Of a stretch of DNA of 64,000 nucleotides, positions 1 through 8,511 are shown piece after piece. The notes below the pieces were generated by a model, which searched no databases, was not told the DNA's origin, and worked only from the letters and a program-made list of their open reading frames with translations. The stretch is taken from assembly GCF_019929665.1 (NCBI RefSeq), contig NZ_JAHZPZ010000006.1:1-64000 (forward strand), read 5' to 3'. This DNA is from Streptococcus infantis (lineage in GTDB: Bacteria > Bacillota > Bacilli > Lactobacillales > Streptococcaceae). A program made the translations under genes and the position numbers. Position 1 is the first letter of the stretch, and every line of letters starts with the position of its first letter.

Positions 1-2
1 TA

Positions 3-76
3 TCCGCCATAGCTCAGTTGGTAGTAGCGCATGACTGTTAATCATGATGTCGTAGGTTCGAGTCCTACTGGCGGAG
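3..76 (+). tRNA. tRNA-Asn (GTT)
   Basis: A complete 74-nt cloverleaf. The acceptor stem TCCGCCA pairs with TGGCGGA (69-75), with G76 as discriminator base. The anticodon loop CTGTTAA places anticodon GTT at 37-39, and the T-arm carries GGTTCGAGTCC. No CCA is encoded. It probably closes an rRNA/tRNA cluster lying to the left of the window. An intrinsic terminator follows immediately. Confidence 0.97.
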
Positions 77-81
77 TAGTT

Positions 82-105
82 AAACGTTCTAAGGAACGTT
101 TTTTT
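82..105 (+). terminator. Intrinsic terminator after tRNA-Asn
   Basis: AAACGTTC (82-89) pairs perfectly with GAACGTTT (94-101) across a TAAG loop and is followed by a T-run. It ends the tRNA transcript and separates it from comW. Confidence 0.9.
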
Positions 106-232
106 GTTTTCTTGGCTTTATTTTTCTGGATTTTTCAGAGCTTTTTTCCATCTATTTTTACTTCTTTTCTTTGTTTTAAGTTTGTTCAGCTTAAAATTTT
201 TACTTTATAGAAATATTTATCTATTTATTTAG

Positions 233-273
233 CCTTTCTGATAAACTTGTTTTATCAATAAGAAAGGTTTTTT
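233..273 (+). promoter_or_regulatory. Hairpin containing the comW ribosome-binding site
   Basis: CCTTTCT (233-239) pairs with AGAAAGG (261-267), and inside it GATAAA (240-245) pairs with TTTATC (251-256). Six Ts follow (268-273) and the comW ATG starts at 276. The 3' arm AGAAAGG is also the only Shine-Dalgarno-like sequence for comW. The structure therefore looks both like an intrinsic terminator and like an RBS-sequestering hairpin. Its role is inferred from sequence only. Confidence 0.6.
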
Positions 274-275
274 AT

Positions 276-509
276 ATGCTTCAAAAATATTATGATCGAT
301 CTTTGGTTTTTCTAAAGCAAATCGAAAATGAATATTCAATTTTATTTCAAAGTACTGATGAATGGGAATTACTTCATCTTAAATTTTTACTTTATTATTT
401 AATTCGTTTTAAGATAAAGAATGAGAAGGATTTTCTTCTCTGTCATTTTAGGGCTGCTTATCGTATCTATCTTAATCATTTACTTGGACAAACATTCAAT
501 TATTGTTAG
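276..509 (+). CDS. comW: Competence sigma-factor regulator ComW (divergent)
   Basis: A 77-residue protein. In pneumococcus ComW is an early competence protein that stabilises and activates the alternative sigma factor ComX (SigX). The call rests on position (between tRNA-Asn and purA, as in pneumococcus), on length (about 78 residues in the family), and on a pattern I recognise from memory: N-terminal MLQK, a central WE-x-LH-x-KF-LLYYL-x-R block, a following F-x-x-x-H-x-R-AAYR-YL stretch and a C-terminal Cys. The sequence appears clearly divergent from pneumococcal ComW. Start ATG 276 follows AGAAAGG at normal spacing, but that RBS sits in a hairpin. I could not find a convincing ComE direct repeat upstream, so early-competence control is assumed, not seen. 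The coding region is very AT-rich. Confidence 0.8.
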   Translation: MLQKYYDRSLVFLKQIENEYSILFQSTDEWELLHLKFLLYYLIRFKIKNEKDFLLCHFRAAYRIYLNHLLGQTFNYC

Positions 510-594
510 TAGATACAGTTATTTTCATTTATTACGAACGTTAATTTATATATAATAAAAAATATATAGTATAATCTTAAATTTTTACTTTATT
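376..594 (+). repeat. 21-bp direct repeat inside and downstream of comW
   Basis: An identical 21-nt string occurs at 376-396 (inside comW, in the HLKFLLYYL codons) and at 574-594 (downstream). Its core is CTTAAATTTTTACTTTATT. A third near-copy with one extra A lies upstream of comW at 190-208. This is seen directly; the cause is unknown. The downstream copy may be the remnant of a partial comW duplication. Confidence 0.6.
534..541 (+). promoter_or_regulatory. PurR-type box upstream of purA
   Basis: ACGAACGT, identical to the boxes before purC (on the other strand) and purD. It lies 28 nt upstream of a TATAAT at 570-575, nearly the same geometry as at purC. This suggests a PurR-controlled distal purA promoter with a long leader. 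Binding is inferred from the shared motif and from knowledge of PurR boxes in Firmicutes. Confidence 0.6.
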
Positions 595-640
595 TATTTT
601 AAAATCAAAGGAAAACCCTAATCTTTTCTAGTGTTTATCC

Positions 641-669
641 TTGATAAAATGGTGTTTTTTTCTTATAAT
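641..669 (+). promoter_or_regulatory. Proximal purA promoter
   Basis: TTGATA (641-646), a 17-nt spacer and TATAAT (664-669). Transcription would begin near 676 and give a leader of about 77 nt containing two hairpins and a small ORF. Confidence 0.65.
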
Positions 670-687
670 AAATTGTAAGATATAATT

Positions 688-2039
<1,352 letters not shown>

Positions 2040-2045
2040 GAGATT

Positions 2046-2078
2046 TTTAAGATTTGTTTAAGACAGGTTGGATATACT
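2046..2078 (+). promoter_or_regulatory. CiaR box and promoter of csRNA
   Basis: TTTAAG (2046-2051), five bases, TTTAAG (2057-2062): the exact CiaR direct repeat TTTAAG-N5-TTTAAG. Ten bases later comes TATACT (2073-2078). The repeat occupies the -35 region, as in known CiaR-activated promoters. It starts 6 bp after the purA stop codon. Confidence 0.88.
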
Positions 2079-2084
2079 ATAGAC

Positions 2085-2184
2085 AGTTACAAGAAGACCT
2101 CCTAACTTGTTGTAACAAATTTCCTAAACTTTTCTTTTTCATAATAATCTCCCTATAAAGTCACCGCATTCGGTGGCTTTTTTT
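2085..2184 (+). ncRNA. Cia-dependent small RNA (csRNA/ccn family)
   Basis: A predicted RNA of about 100 nt from the CiaR promoter to an intrinsic terminator (AGTCACCG / CGGTGGCT plus T-run, 2159-2184). It carries anti-Shine-Dalgarno stretches, ACCTCCT (2097-2103) and CTCCCT (about 2148-2153), flanked by short hairpins. This is the csRNA design that blocks translation initiation of targets such as comC in pneumococcus. No ORF is present. Which of the numbered ccn genes it matches I cannot say from memory. The 5' end is inferred from the -10. Confidence 0.85.
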
Positions 2185-2197
2185 GTGTTGAGAAACA

Positions 2198-2206
2198 TGG
2201 TATAAT
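2198..2206 (+). promoter_or_regulatory. Extended -10 promoter of tadA
   Basis: TGGTATAAT: a TGN extended -10 with TATAAT at 2201-2206. An ATG at 2205 lies inside this -10, so it cannot be the tadA start. Confidence 0.6.
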
Positions 2207-2237
2207 GATAGAATTGATAGCTAGGAAGAGAGAAGAG

Positions 2238-2705
2238 ATGCATTACACGCTTGAAGAAAAAGAAGCTTTTATGAGAGAAGCCTTAAAAGAGGCAGAGATT
2301 GCTTTAGAGCATGATGAAATCCCGATTGGTTGTGTAATTGTCAAGGACGGAAAAGTCATTGGGAGAGGACACAATGCGCGAGAGGAGTTGCAACGGGCAG
2401 TCATGCATGCGGAAATTATGGCCATAGAGAATGCTAATTTGAGCGAAGAGAGTTGGCGTTTGCTCGATTGTACGCTTTTTGTGACCATTGAGCCTTGTGT
2501 TATGTGTAGTGGGGCAATTGGTCTCGCACGGATTCCAAACGTGGTCTACGGGGCTAAAAACCAGAAATTTGGCGCCGCTGGGAGCTTGTACGATATTTTA
2601 ACAGATGAGAGGCTCAATCACCGTGTGGACGTTGAAACAGGTGTTTTAGAGAATGAGTGCGCAGAGATTATGCAAGACTTTTTCCGAAATCGACGTAAAA
2701 AATAA
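2238..2705 (+). CDS. tadA: tRNA-specific adenosine deaminase TadA
   Basis: Deaminates A34 to inosine in the tRNA-Arg(ACG) anticodon; a zinc-dependent cytidine-deaminase-fold homodimer. 155 residues from ATG 2238. HAE at residues 57-59 supplies Zn ligand His57 and proton shuttle Glu59; PCVMC at 86-90 supplies Cys87 and Cys90. The C-terminus is basic (RNRRKK). I chose ATG 2238 over the in-frame ATG 2205 because the latter overlaps the -10 and because purine-rich AGGAAGAGAGAAGAG precedes 2238. The neighbour order tadA-ffs-dut is typical of streptococci. Confidence 0.96.
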   Translation: MHYTLEEKEAFMREALKEAEIALEHDEIPIGCVIVKDGKVIGRGHNAREELQRAVMHAEIMAIENANLSEESWRLLDCTLFVTIEPCVMCSGAIGLARIPNVVYGAKNQKFGAAGSLYDILTDERLNHRVDVETGVLENECAEIMQDFFRNRRKK

Positions 2706-2711
2706 TTTCTC

Positions 2712-2740
2712 TTTAAAAATAGAGGGGAATGTGGTATAAT
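2712..2740 (+). promoter_or_regulatory. SRP RNA promoter
   Basis: TTTAAA (2712-2717), a 17-nt spacer and extended -10 TGGTATAAT ending at 2740, placing the transcript start at the SRP RNA 5' end. Confidence 0.65.
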
Positions 2741-2747
2741 AACTAGT

Positions 2748-2825
2748 GGAGCAACAGTTCTGCGTGAAGCGGGTCAGGGGAGGAATCCAGCAGCCCTAAG
2801 CGAGTGTGAATTGTGTGCTCTTTTT
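2748..2825 (+). ncRNA. ffs: Signal recognition particle RNA (small bacterial 4.5S type)
   Basis: A short hairpin SRP RNA of about 78 nt. The conserved Ffh-binding domain is visible as GGTCAGGGGAGGAATCCAGC followed by AGCCCTAAGC (about 2772-2801). The closing stem GAGCA (2749-2753) pairs with TGCTC (2816-2820), and a T-run follows. It has its own -10. The RNA binds Ffh (not in this window) to target membrane and secreted proteins. Confidence 0.93.
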
Positions 2826-2889
2826 TCGTGCTTTTTTCGAATAAATAAGATAAAATAGCCTAGAATAAAAGATTAAAAAGAGGAATAAT

Positions 2890-3333
2890 ATGAAAATTCG
2901 TGGTTTTGAATTAGTTTCTAGCTTTACAGATGAAACTTTGTTACCTAAACGTGAGACAGCGCATGCAGCTGGCTACGACTTAAAGGTTGCGGAGCGTACA
3001 GTGATTGCACCAGGAGAGATTGTTCTCGTCCCAACGGGTGTTAAGGCTTATATGCAGCCGACTGAAGTGCTCTATCTTTATGACCGTTCATCAAATCCTC
3101 GTAAAAAAGGTTTGATCTTGATTAACTCTGTGGGTGTCATTGACGGAGACTATTATGGCAATCCAGGGAATGAGGGACATATCTTTGCACAGATGAAGAA
3201 TATCACAGATCAAGAAGTTGTTCTTGAAGTTGGAGAACGTGTAGTTCAGGCTGTTTTTGCACCATTTTTAATCGCAGATGGAGATGAGGCAGACGGAGTT
3301 CGTACTGGTGGGTTTGGATCAACTGGGCACTAA
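2890..3333 (+). CDS. dut: dUTP diphosphatase
   Basis: Hydrolyses dUTP to dUMP and pyrophosphate, keeping uracil out of DNA and supplying thymidylate synthesis. 147 residues, typical of the trimeric all-beta dUTPase family. The motifs run in order: AAGYDLKV near residue 26, the phosphate-binding YDRSSNPRKKG near 74, the uracil pocket GVIDGDYYGNPGNEGHI near 90, and a C-terminal GGFGSTGH arm that closes over the active site. RBS AAGAGG precedes the ATG. The following phosphatase gene starts 1 bp after the stop, so the two are probably co-transcribed. Confidence 0.96.
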   Translation: MKIRGFELVSSFTDETLLPKRETAHAAGYDLKVAERTVIAPGEIVLVPTGVKAYMQPTEVLYLYDRSSNPRKKGLILINSVGVIDGDYYGNPGNEGHIFAQMKNITDQEVVLEVGERVVQAVFAPFLIADGDEADGVRTGGFGSTGH

Positions 3334-3334
3334 G

Positions 3335-3874
3335 ATGAAGATTATCTTTGTACGTCATGGAGAGCCAGATTATAGTATGCTTGATAAACTTGAAAATCCG
3401 CAACTCTATAGTGGTTTTGGTCGTGATTTAGCACCATTGACAGGAAAAGGTCGCAGTCTGGCAAAAGAAGTTGCTAAAACTGCATGTTTTGGAAAGGCAG
3501 AGATTATTATTTCATCGTCTGTGACGAGGGCTTTAGAAACAGCACATTATATAGCAGTTGAAACAGGATTGGACTTATTTGTAGAGCCGTTTTTTCATGA
3601 GTGGCGTCCAGACTTAGATGGCACTAACTCTGATTTAACTAGTGTATTGGTAGCTCATGAATATTATCTAAAACATCAAGGAGTTTTATCTGAAGATTCT
3701 CCTTATCGCTATGAAACTGATCTAGAGATGCGTCATCGTTTTTTAAGAGCTTTGGAAAAATATAAAGATTATAAAACTATTATCATTGTGACTCACGGAA
3801 TGCTCATGCGCCAATTTGTACCAGACGAGAAGATTGATTTTTGCCAAGTGATTGAGTGTGAGATAGAGATATAG
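3335..3874 (+). CDS. Histidine phosphatase family protein
   Basis: 179 residues from ATG 3335, two bases after the dut stop. The catalytic RHGE motif is at residues 7-10 (phospho-acceptor His8), TRALETA follows near 59, and the second active-site histidine is in VTHGMLMRQF near 150. This is the phosphoglycerate-mutase/phosphatase (branch 2) fold. The substrate cannot be told from sequence. An upstream in-frame start exists at 3278 but lies inside dut and would add residues before the conserved KIIFVRHGE strand, so I reject it. Two-gene context with dut is conserved in streptococci as I recall. Confidence 0.85.
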   Translation: MKIIFVRHGEPDYSMLDKLENPQLYSGFGRDLAPLTGKGRSLAKEVAKTACFGKAEIIISSSVTRALETAHYIAVETGLDLFVEPFFHEWRPDLDGTNSDLTSVLVAHEYYLKHQGVLSEDSPYRYETDLEMRHRFLRALEKYKDYKTIIIVTHGMLMRQFVPDEKIDFCQVIECEIEI

Positions 3875-3889
3875 AAAGAAGAATAATGA

Positions 3890-4381
3890 ATGAGTTATAA
3901 GGACTTTCAAGCTTTTACCACCGAGAATTGTCGAGGGTATAAGAAGATTTATGAGATCAGTATTGGAGGATTTCTTTACCTAGCATTTCTCCCTGATGCC
4001 TATCATAAAATTCTTTGCATTTCTTCAGACTACATGTCAATCATTGACAGCGAAAATGGGCAAGTAACACCGATAGACGGAGATTACGATGAGGTAGAGT
4101 TAGTAGCCATGTGTGAGGGCTATGATTCACCTATCCCTATCGCTGGTCAATATGGTGGAAGTCTCCCTCTGGATAATGGCAAAGACATCAGAGTGACAAT
4201 GGATAAAGACCAATCTGAAGAGTATCCCATTTTAACTATTTATTGGGGGAAAGATGAGGAAGCTAAAAGTCAAATTTATAAAGGTTATTTACCCTATATT
4301 TTTGGATTTAGTCCTGATGGTCGGTATTATGTCCATGCGGATGATGGAGGCCTTACTGTTCTGAAACAAGATAGTTGCTGA
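3890..4381 (+). CDS. Hypothetical protein
   Basis: 163 residues, not recognised. No signal peptide or membrane segment. It is acidic and rich in aromatic residues and beta-prone stretches (for example PYIFGFSPDGRYYVHADDGG near the C-terminus, reminiscent of beta-propeller or WD-like blades but a single copy). ATG 3890 follows GAAAGAAG. An ATG four bases upstream closes after four codons. The gene sits between the histidine phosphatase and radA; its stop is directly in the radA reading frame, 39 bp before the proposed radA start. Confidence 0.65.
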   Translation: MSYKDFQAFTTENCRGYKKIYEISIGGFLYLAFLPDAYHKILCISSDYMSIIDSENGQVTPIDGDYDEVELVAMCEGYDSPIPIAGQYGGSLPLDNGKDIRVTMDKDQSEEYPILTIYWGKDEEAKSQIYKGYLPYIFGFSPDGRYYVHADDGGLTVLKQDSC

Positions 4382-4420
4382 TGTGAAAAGAATAAGAGAT
4401 TTTATAATGAGAGGATTAGA

Positions 4421-5785
4421 ATTATAGCAAAGAAAAAAGCGACATTTGTGTGTCAAAATTGTGAATATAATTCACCAAAGTATTTAGGACGCTGTCCAAA
4501 CTGTGGAGCTTGGTCTTCTTTTGTGGAGGAAGTTGAGGTTGCAGAGGTCAAGAATGCGCGTGTGTCCTTGACAGGTGAGAAAACTAAGCCTATGAAATTG
4601 GCTGAAGTAACTTCTATTAATGTCAATCGAACCAAGACTGAGATGGAGGAGTTCAATCGTGTGCTTGGAGGCGGAGTGGTACCAGGAAGTCTTGTCCTTA
4701 TCGGTGGGGATCCAGGGATTGGGAAATCAACCCTTCTCTTACAAGTATCAACCCAGCTGTCTCAAGTAGGAACAGTCCTCTATGTCAGTGGTGAGGAGTC
4801 TGCACAGCAGATTAAACTCCGTGCAGAGCGCTTGGGGGATATTGATAGCGAGTTTTATCTCTATGCTGAGACCAATATGCAGAGCGTGAGAGCTGAGGTA
4901 GAGAGAATCCAGCCTGATTTTCTCATCATCGACTCTATACAGACCATTATGTCTCCTGAGATTTCTGGAGTGCAAGGATCGGTTTCTCAAGTACGCGAGG
5001 TGACAGCTGAACTCATGCAGCTGGCCAAGACCAATAACATCGCCATCTTTATCGTCGGCCATGTGACCAAGGAAGGAACCTTGGCGGGACCTCGAATGTT
5101 GGAACATATGGTGGATACGGTGCTTTACTTTGAAGGGGAACGCCACCATACCTTCCGTATCTTGAGAGCAGTCAAAAATCGTTTTGGATCGACCAACGAG
5201 ATTGGAATCTTTGAGATGCAATCAGGTGGTTTGGTTGAAGTCCTGAATCCTAGTGAAGTGTTTCTGGAAGAACGCTTGGATGGAGCGACTGGTTCGTCCA
5301 TCGTTGTGACAATGGAAGGAACACGTCCAATTCTTGCGGAAGTGCAGGCCTTGGTGACGCCGACCATGTTTGGAAATGCTAAGCGTACGACGACAGGGCT
5401 TGATTTCAATCGTGCTAGCTTAATTATGGCTGTCTTGGAAAAACGGGCTGGTCTCTTGCTTCAAAATCAGGATGCCTATCTCAAATCAGCTGGGGGTGTC
5501 AAATTAGATGAGCCTGCTATTGACCTGGCTGTTGCAGTTGCTATTGCTTCTAGCTATAAGGACAAGCCAACCAATCCCCAGGAATGTTTTGTAGGAGAGT
5601 TGGGCTTGACGGGAGAGATTCGGCGCGTAAATCGTATCGAACAACGGATCAATGAAGCTGCTAAGCTTGGATTTACAAAAATCTATGTACCAAAAAACTC
5701 CCTAACAGGTATAAAGCCACCTAAGGAAATTCAGGTGATTGGGGTGACGACTATTCAGGAAGTCTTGAAAAAAGTATTCTCCTAA
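4421..5785 (+). CDS. radA: DNA repair protein RadA (Sms), apparent non-AUG start
   Basis: RadA is a RecA-like hexameric helicase that promotes branch migration in recombination and is needed for transformation in streptococci. Order: a four-Cys zinc finger (CQNC...CPNC), Walker [11 protein letters not shown], the RadA-specific KNRFG motif, and a C-terminal Lon-like domain ([20 protein letters not shown]). The conserved N-terminal [12 protein letters not shown] is encoded upstream of the first GTG (4448), yet no ATG, GTG or TTG is in frame before it, back to a stop at 4379. AGAGG (4410-4414) is spaced 6 nt from ATT 4421, so I propose an ATT start (454 residues). Alternatives: GTG 4448 without an RBS, or a 1-nt deletion in the ATG 4407 frame. 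Confidence 0.9.
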   Translation: MIAKKKATFVCQNCEYNSPKYLGRCPNCGAWSSFVEEVEVAEVKNARVSLTGEKTKPMKLAEVTSINVNRTKTEMEEFNRVLGGGVVPGSLVLIGGDPGIGKSTLLLQVSTQLSQVGTVLYVSGEESAQQIKLRAERLGDIDSEFYLYAETNMQSVRAEVERIQPDFLIIDSIQTIMSPEISGVQGSVSQVREVTAELMQLAKTNNIAIFIVGHVTKEGTLAGPRMLEHMVDTVLYFEGERHHTFRILRAVKNRFGSTNEIGIFEMQSGGLVEVLNPSEVFLEERLDGATGSSIVVTMEGTRPILAEVQALVTPTMFGNAKRTTTGLDFNRASLIMAVLEKRAGLLLQNQDAYLKSAGGVKLDEPAIDLAVAVAIASSYKDKPTNPQECFVGELGLTGEIRRVNRIEQRINEAAKLGFTKIYVPKNSLTGIKPPKEIQVIGVTTIQEVLKKVFS

Positions 5786-5856
5786 TCGTTTTACTCAGGT
5801 TTAGATTACTAATTATTTTATTGCAAACATTTATTAAAAGTAAGGAGGAATTTCTG

Positions 5857-6552
5857 ATGAAATTTTCTATGGATAGTCACATGCAGTTTCCTTTGGTAGA
5901 GTTGTCGCTCAATCAGGGAGAAACGGTCTTTATTCAGCGCGGTAGCATGGTCTACCATACACCTAATGTAAGTCTCAATACCCAGCTCAATGCAAGCGGT
6001 TCTGGTTTGGGACGTTTTGTCAAAGCTGTAGGGCGTTCAATGGTTTCTGGTGAAAGCACATTTATCACTCAAGCTGTTGCAGAGTCTGACAACGGCAACC
6101 TTGCTTTAGCACCAGATACTCCTGGTCAAGTGATTGCTCTTGAGCTAGGCGAAAACCAGTACCGATTGAATGATGGGGCCTTTTTAGCTCTTGATGGTAC
6201 AGCTTTCTATACAATGGAGCGCCAGTCTATTGGGAAAGCTCTGTTCGGAGGGCAAGGCGGTCTCTTTGTGATGACAACCCAAGGTCAGGGAACTCTTTTG
6301 GCCAATGCTTTTGGATCTATTAAGAAAATTGAGCTACAAAACCAAGAAATAACGATTGACAATGCCCATGTGGTGGCTTGGAGTCAATCTCTGGACTATG
6401 ATATCCACTTAGAAAATGGCTTCTGGCAGTCTATCGGTACAGGCGAAGGAGTGGTGAATACCTTCCGAGGTACCGGCGAGGTCTATGTACAGAGTCTCAA
6501 TCTTCAGAGCTTTGCAGGCTCTCTTAACAAGTATATCCAAAAAGGCTCATAA
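5857..6552 (+). CDS. AIM24/TIGR00266 family protein
   Basis: 231 residues. The sequence matches the AIM24-type beta-sandwich family: Gly-rich turns, SGSGLGRFVKAVGRSMVSGESTF near 45-65, repeated short beta-strands and no catalytic motif. Function in bacteria is not established. ATG 5857 has a strong AAGGAGG at 5842; the upstream TTG at 5821 would be an unneeded extension. It stands alone, with radA upstream and a hairpin terminator downstream. Confidence 0.85.
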   Translation: MKFSMDSHMQFPLVELSLNQGETVFIQRGSMVYHTPNVSLNTQLNASGSGLGRFVKAVGRSMVSGESTFITQAVAESDNGNLALAPDTPGQVIALELGENQYRLNDGAFLALDGTAFYTMERQSIGKALFGGQGGLFVMTTQGQGTLLANAFGSIKKIELQNQEITIDNAHVVAWSQSLDYDIHLENGFWQSIGTGEGVVNTFRGTGEVYVQSLNLQSFAGSLNKYIQKGS

Positions 6553-6556
6553 TATT

Positions 6557-6614
6557 AAAAAAACTAGGACAGAAACCCAAGCTAGTTGCTGGATGTCTCT
6601 GTCCCAGTTTTTTT
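6557..6614 (+). terminator. Long-stem terminator after AIM24 gene
   Basis: AAACTAGGACAGA (6561-6573) pairs with TCTGTCCCAGTTT (about 6598-6610) with one mismatch, followed by T7. Poly-A on the left and poly-T on the right make it bidirectional. The ACTGGGACAGA/TCTGTCCCAGT theme may be a dispersed streptococcal repeat, but this is the only copy I see here. Confidence 0.75.
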
Positions 6615-6714
6615 ATATGAAAGTTGACAGCTGACAAGACAAAGAAAAGATGGTAAGATAGGAGATAAATAATTTGGTGTTCAAATTATCTGGCAGACTA
6701 GAAAGTGAGTTGTC

Positions 6715-7209
6715 ATGTCCTATTTTGAAAATTTTTTAAAAGCCAATCAAGCTTATGTAGAACTACATGGAGATTTGCATTTATCCATTAAACCCAAGAC
6801 CAAGGTTGCAATCGTAACTTGTATGGATTCGCGTCTACACGTTGCGCCAGCTCTGGGGTTAGCTCTGGGAGATGCCCATATTTTACGGAATGCGGGTGGT
6901 CGAGTGACTGAGGATATGATTCGTTCACTTGTAATTTCCCAACAACAAATGGGGACAAGAGAAATTGTGGTTCTTCATCATACAGACTGCGGGGCTCAAA
7001 CCTTCAATAACGAGGATTTTCAAGAGCACCTAAAATGTGAATTGGGAGTTGATGTATCTGGACAGGACTTTTTACCGTTTCAAGACATCGATGAGAGTGT
7101 TCGAGAGGATATGAAATTGCTGCGAGAATGCCCCTTAATTCCAGATGATGTTATTATTTCAGGAGCTGTTTACGATGTGGATACAGGTAGTATGAGGGAG
7201 ATATACTAA
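6715..7209 (+). CDS. Beta-class carbonic anhydrase
   Basis: Interconverts CO2 and bicarbonate, supplying bicarbonate for carboxylations (purine, pyrimidine and fatty-acid synthesis) in the cytosol. 164 residues. Predicted Zn ligands: Cys36 and Asp38 in CMDSR (36-40), His89 and Cys92 in HHTDCG (88-93). NAGGR at 59-63 is another family signature. SD GTGAG is weak. Downstream is an intrinsic terminator, so it is monocistronic. Confidence 0.93.
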   Translation: MSYFENFLKANQAYVELHGDLHLSIKPKTKVAIVTCMDSRLHVAPALGLALGDAHILRNAGGRVTEDMIRSLVISQQQMGTREIVVLHHTDCGAQTFNNEDFQEHLKCELGVDVSGQDFLPFQDIDESVREDMKLLRECPLIPDDVIISGAVYDVDTGSMREIY

Positions 7210-7297
7210 CTTTCTAATTAAAAGCTTCTGGAGTAGCATGAAGTAGGATGAGAAGGTTGACAAGTTTTACCTTTGATATCACTAATATAAGATAGTA

Positions 7298-7337
7298 TAA
7301 GATAAGAGTATAAAAGTCTACTCTTGTCTTATTTTTT
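7298..7337 (+). terminator. Terminator after carbonic anhydrase gene
   Basis: AAGATAAGAGTA (7299-7310) pairs with TACTCTTGTCTT (7319-7330) with one G-U, followed by ATTTTTT. Confidence 0.8.
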
Positions 7338-7338
7338 A

Positions 7339-7367
7339 TTGAAAAATCGAGAAAAAAGCGCTACAAT
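7339..7367 (+). promoter_or_regulatory. prs promoter
   Basis: TTGAAA (7339-7344), 17-nt spacer, TACAAT (7362-7367), starting just past the previous terminator. Confidence 0.75.
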
Positions 7368-7424
7368 GGTAGATGGAAAAATGTTGTGAAAAACACAAGT
7401 GATACATAAATACCGGAGGAAATC

Positions 7425-8393
7425 ATGTCTTTTTCTGATTTAAAGCTGTTTGCCCTTTCTTCAAATAGAGAATTGGCAGAGCGTGTGGCGCAAGAGATTG
7501 GGTTAGAGTTGGGAAAATCGACTGTTCGTCAATTTTCAGATGGAGAAATTCAAGTTAATATCGAAGAATCGATCCGTGGAAAACACGTCTTTATTCTACA
7601 ATCAACTAGCTCACCAGTAAATGATAATCTACTTGAGATTTTGATTATGGTAGACGCTTTGAAGCGCGCCAGTGCAGAATCTGTCAACGTTGTTATGCCT
7701 TACTATGGTTATGCACGTCAGGATAGAAAGGCAAGAGCGCGTGAGCCAATCACTGCAAAACTCGTTGCAAATATGCTTGAAGTTGCTGGTGTAGATCGTT
7801 TGTTGACAATCGACTTGCACGCAGCACAGATTCAAGGTTTCTTTGATATTCCGGTGGATCACTTGATGGGTGCTCCATTGATTGCGGATTACTTTGAGCG
7901 TCGTGGCATGGTTGGTTCCGACTATGTCGTTGTCAGCCCGGACCACGGTGGGGTGACTCGTGCTCGTAAATTAGCAGAATTTTTGAAAACACCAATTGCC
8001 ATTATCGACAAGCGTCGTAGTGTAGACAAGATGAATACTAGTGAAGTTATGAATATCATTGGTAAGGTAGAAGGTAAGACTTGTATCTTGATTGACGATA
8101 TGATTGATACAGCTGGAACCATTTGTCATGCGGCTGATGCTCTAGCAGAAGCAGGAGCTGTTGAAGTTTACGCAAGTTGTACGCATCCAGTTCTTTCTGG
8201 TCCAGCAATGGAGAATATCCAGAAATCAGCCATTAAAAAATTGGTTGTTTTGGATACTATCTATCTTCCAGAAGAACGTTTGATTGATAAGATTGAACAA
8301 ATTTCTATCGCTCATCTCCTAGGTGATGCTATTGTACGTATCCATGAAAAACGTCCTCTTTCTCCATTATTTAGTATTGAGAAAAAAATCTAA
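7425..8393 (+). CDS. prs: Ribose-phosphate pyrophosphokinase
   Basis: Makes PRPP from ribose 5-phosphate and ATP, the activated sugar used by PurF (encoded here at about 21.5 kb), pyrimidine, histidine, tryptophan and NAD synthesis. 322 residues, class I type. Visible: the N-terminal [16 protein letters not shown] segment near 37, [13 protein letters not shown] (ATP-binding flexible loop region) near 90, and the PRPP-binding loop [13 protein letters not shown] near 222. RBS GGAGG is 5 nt before the ATG. Own promoter and terminator. Streptococci often carry a second prs paralogue elsewhere. Confidence 0.97.
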   Translation: MSFSDLKLFALSSNRELAERVAQEIGLELGKSTVRQFSDGEIQVNIEESIRGKHVFILQSTSSPVNDNLLEILIMVDALKRASAESVNVVMPYYGYARQDRKARAREPITAKLVANMLEVAGVDRLLTIDLHAAQIQGFFDIPVDHLMGAPLIADYFERRGMVGSDYVVVSPDHGGVTRARKLAEFLKTPIAIIDKRRSVDKMNTSEVMNIIGKVEGKTCILIDDMIDTAGTICHAADALAEAGAVEVYASCTHPVLSGPAMENIQKSAIKKLVVLDTIYLPEERLIDKIEQISIAHLLGDAIVRIHEKRPLSPLFSIEKKI

Positions 8394-8412
8394 ACTTTCA
8401 CTTGAATAAACG

Positions 8413-8451
8413 AATTTCCTAGCAGACTTTCCTCTTGCTAGGAAATTTTTT
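8413..8451 (+). terminator. prs terminator
   Basis: AATTTCCTAGCA (8413-8424) pairs with TGCTAGGAAATT (8436-8447), followed by T-run. Confidence 0.88.
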
Positions 8452-8511
8452 GTAGCCAATAACTGCAAGCCTTTTCAAAATATGCTATACTGATGAAAAA
8501 GGAGGGTTTCT

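Noticed and set aside
2205..2237. Upstream ATG extension of tadA
   Set aside because: The ATG at 2205 overlaps the TATAAT -10, and the 11 extra residues do not belong to the family.
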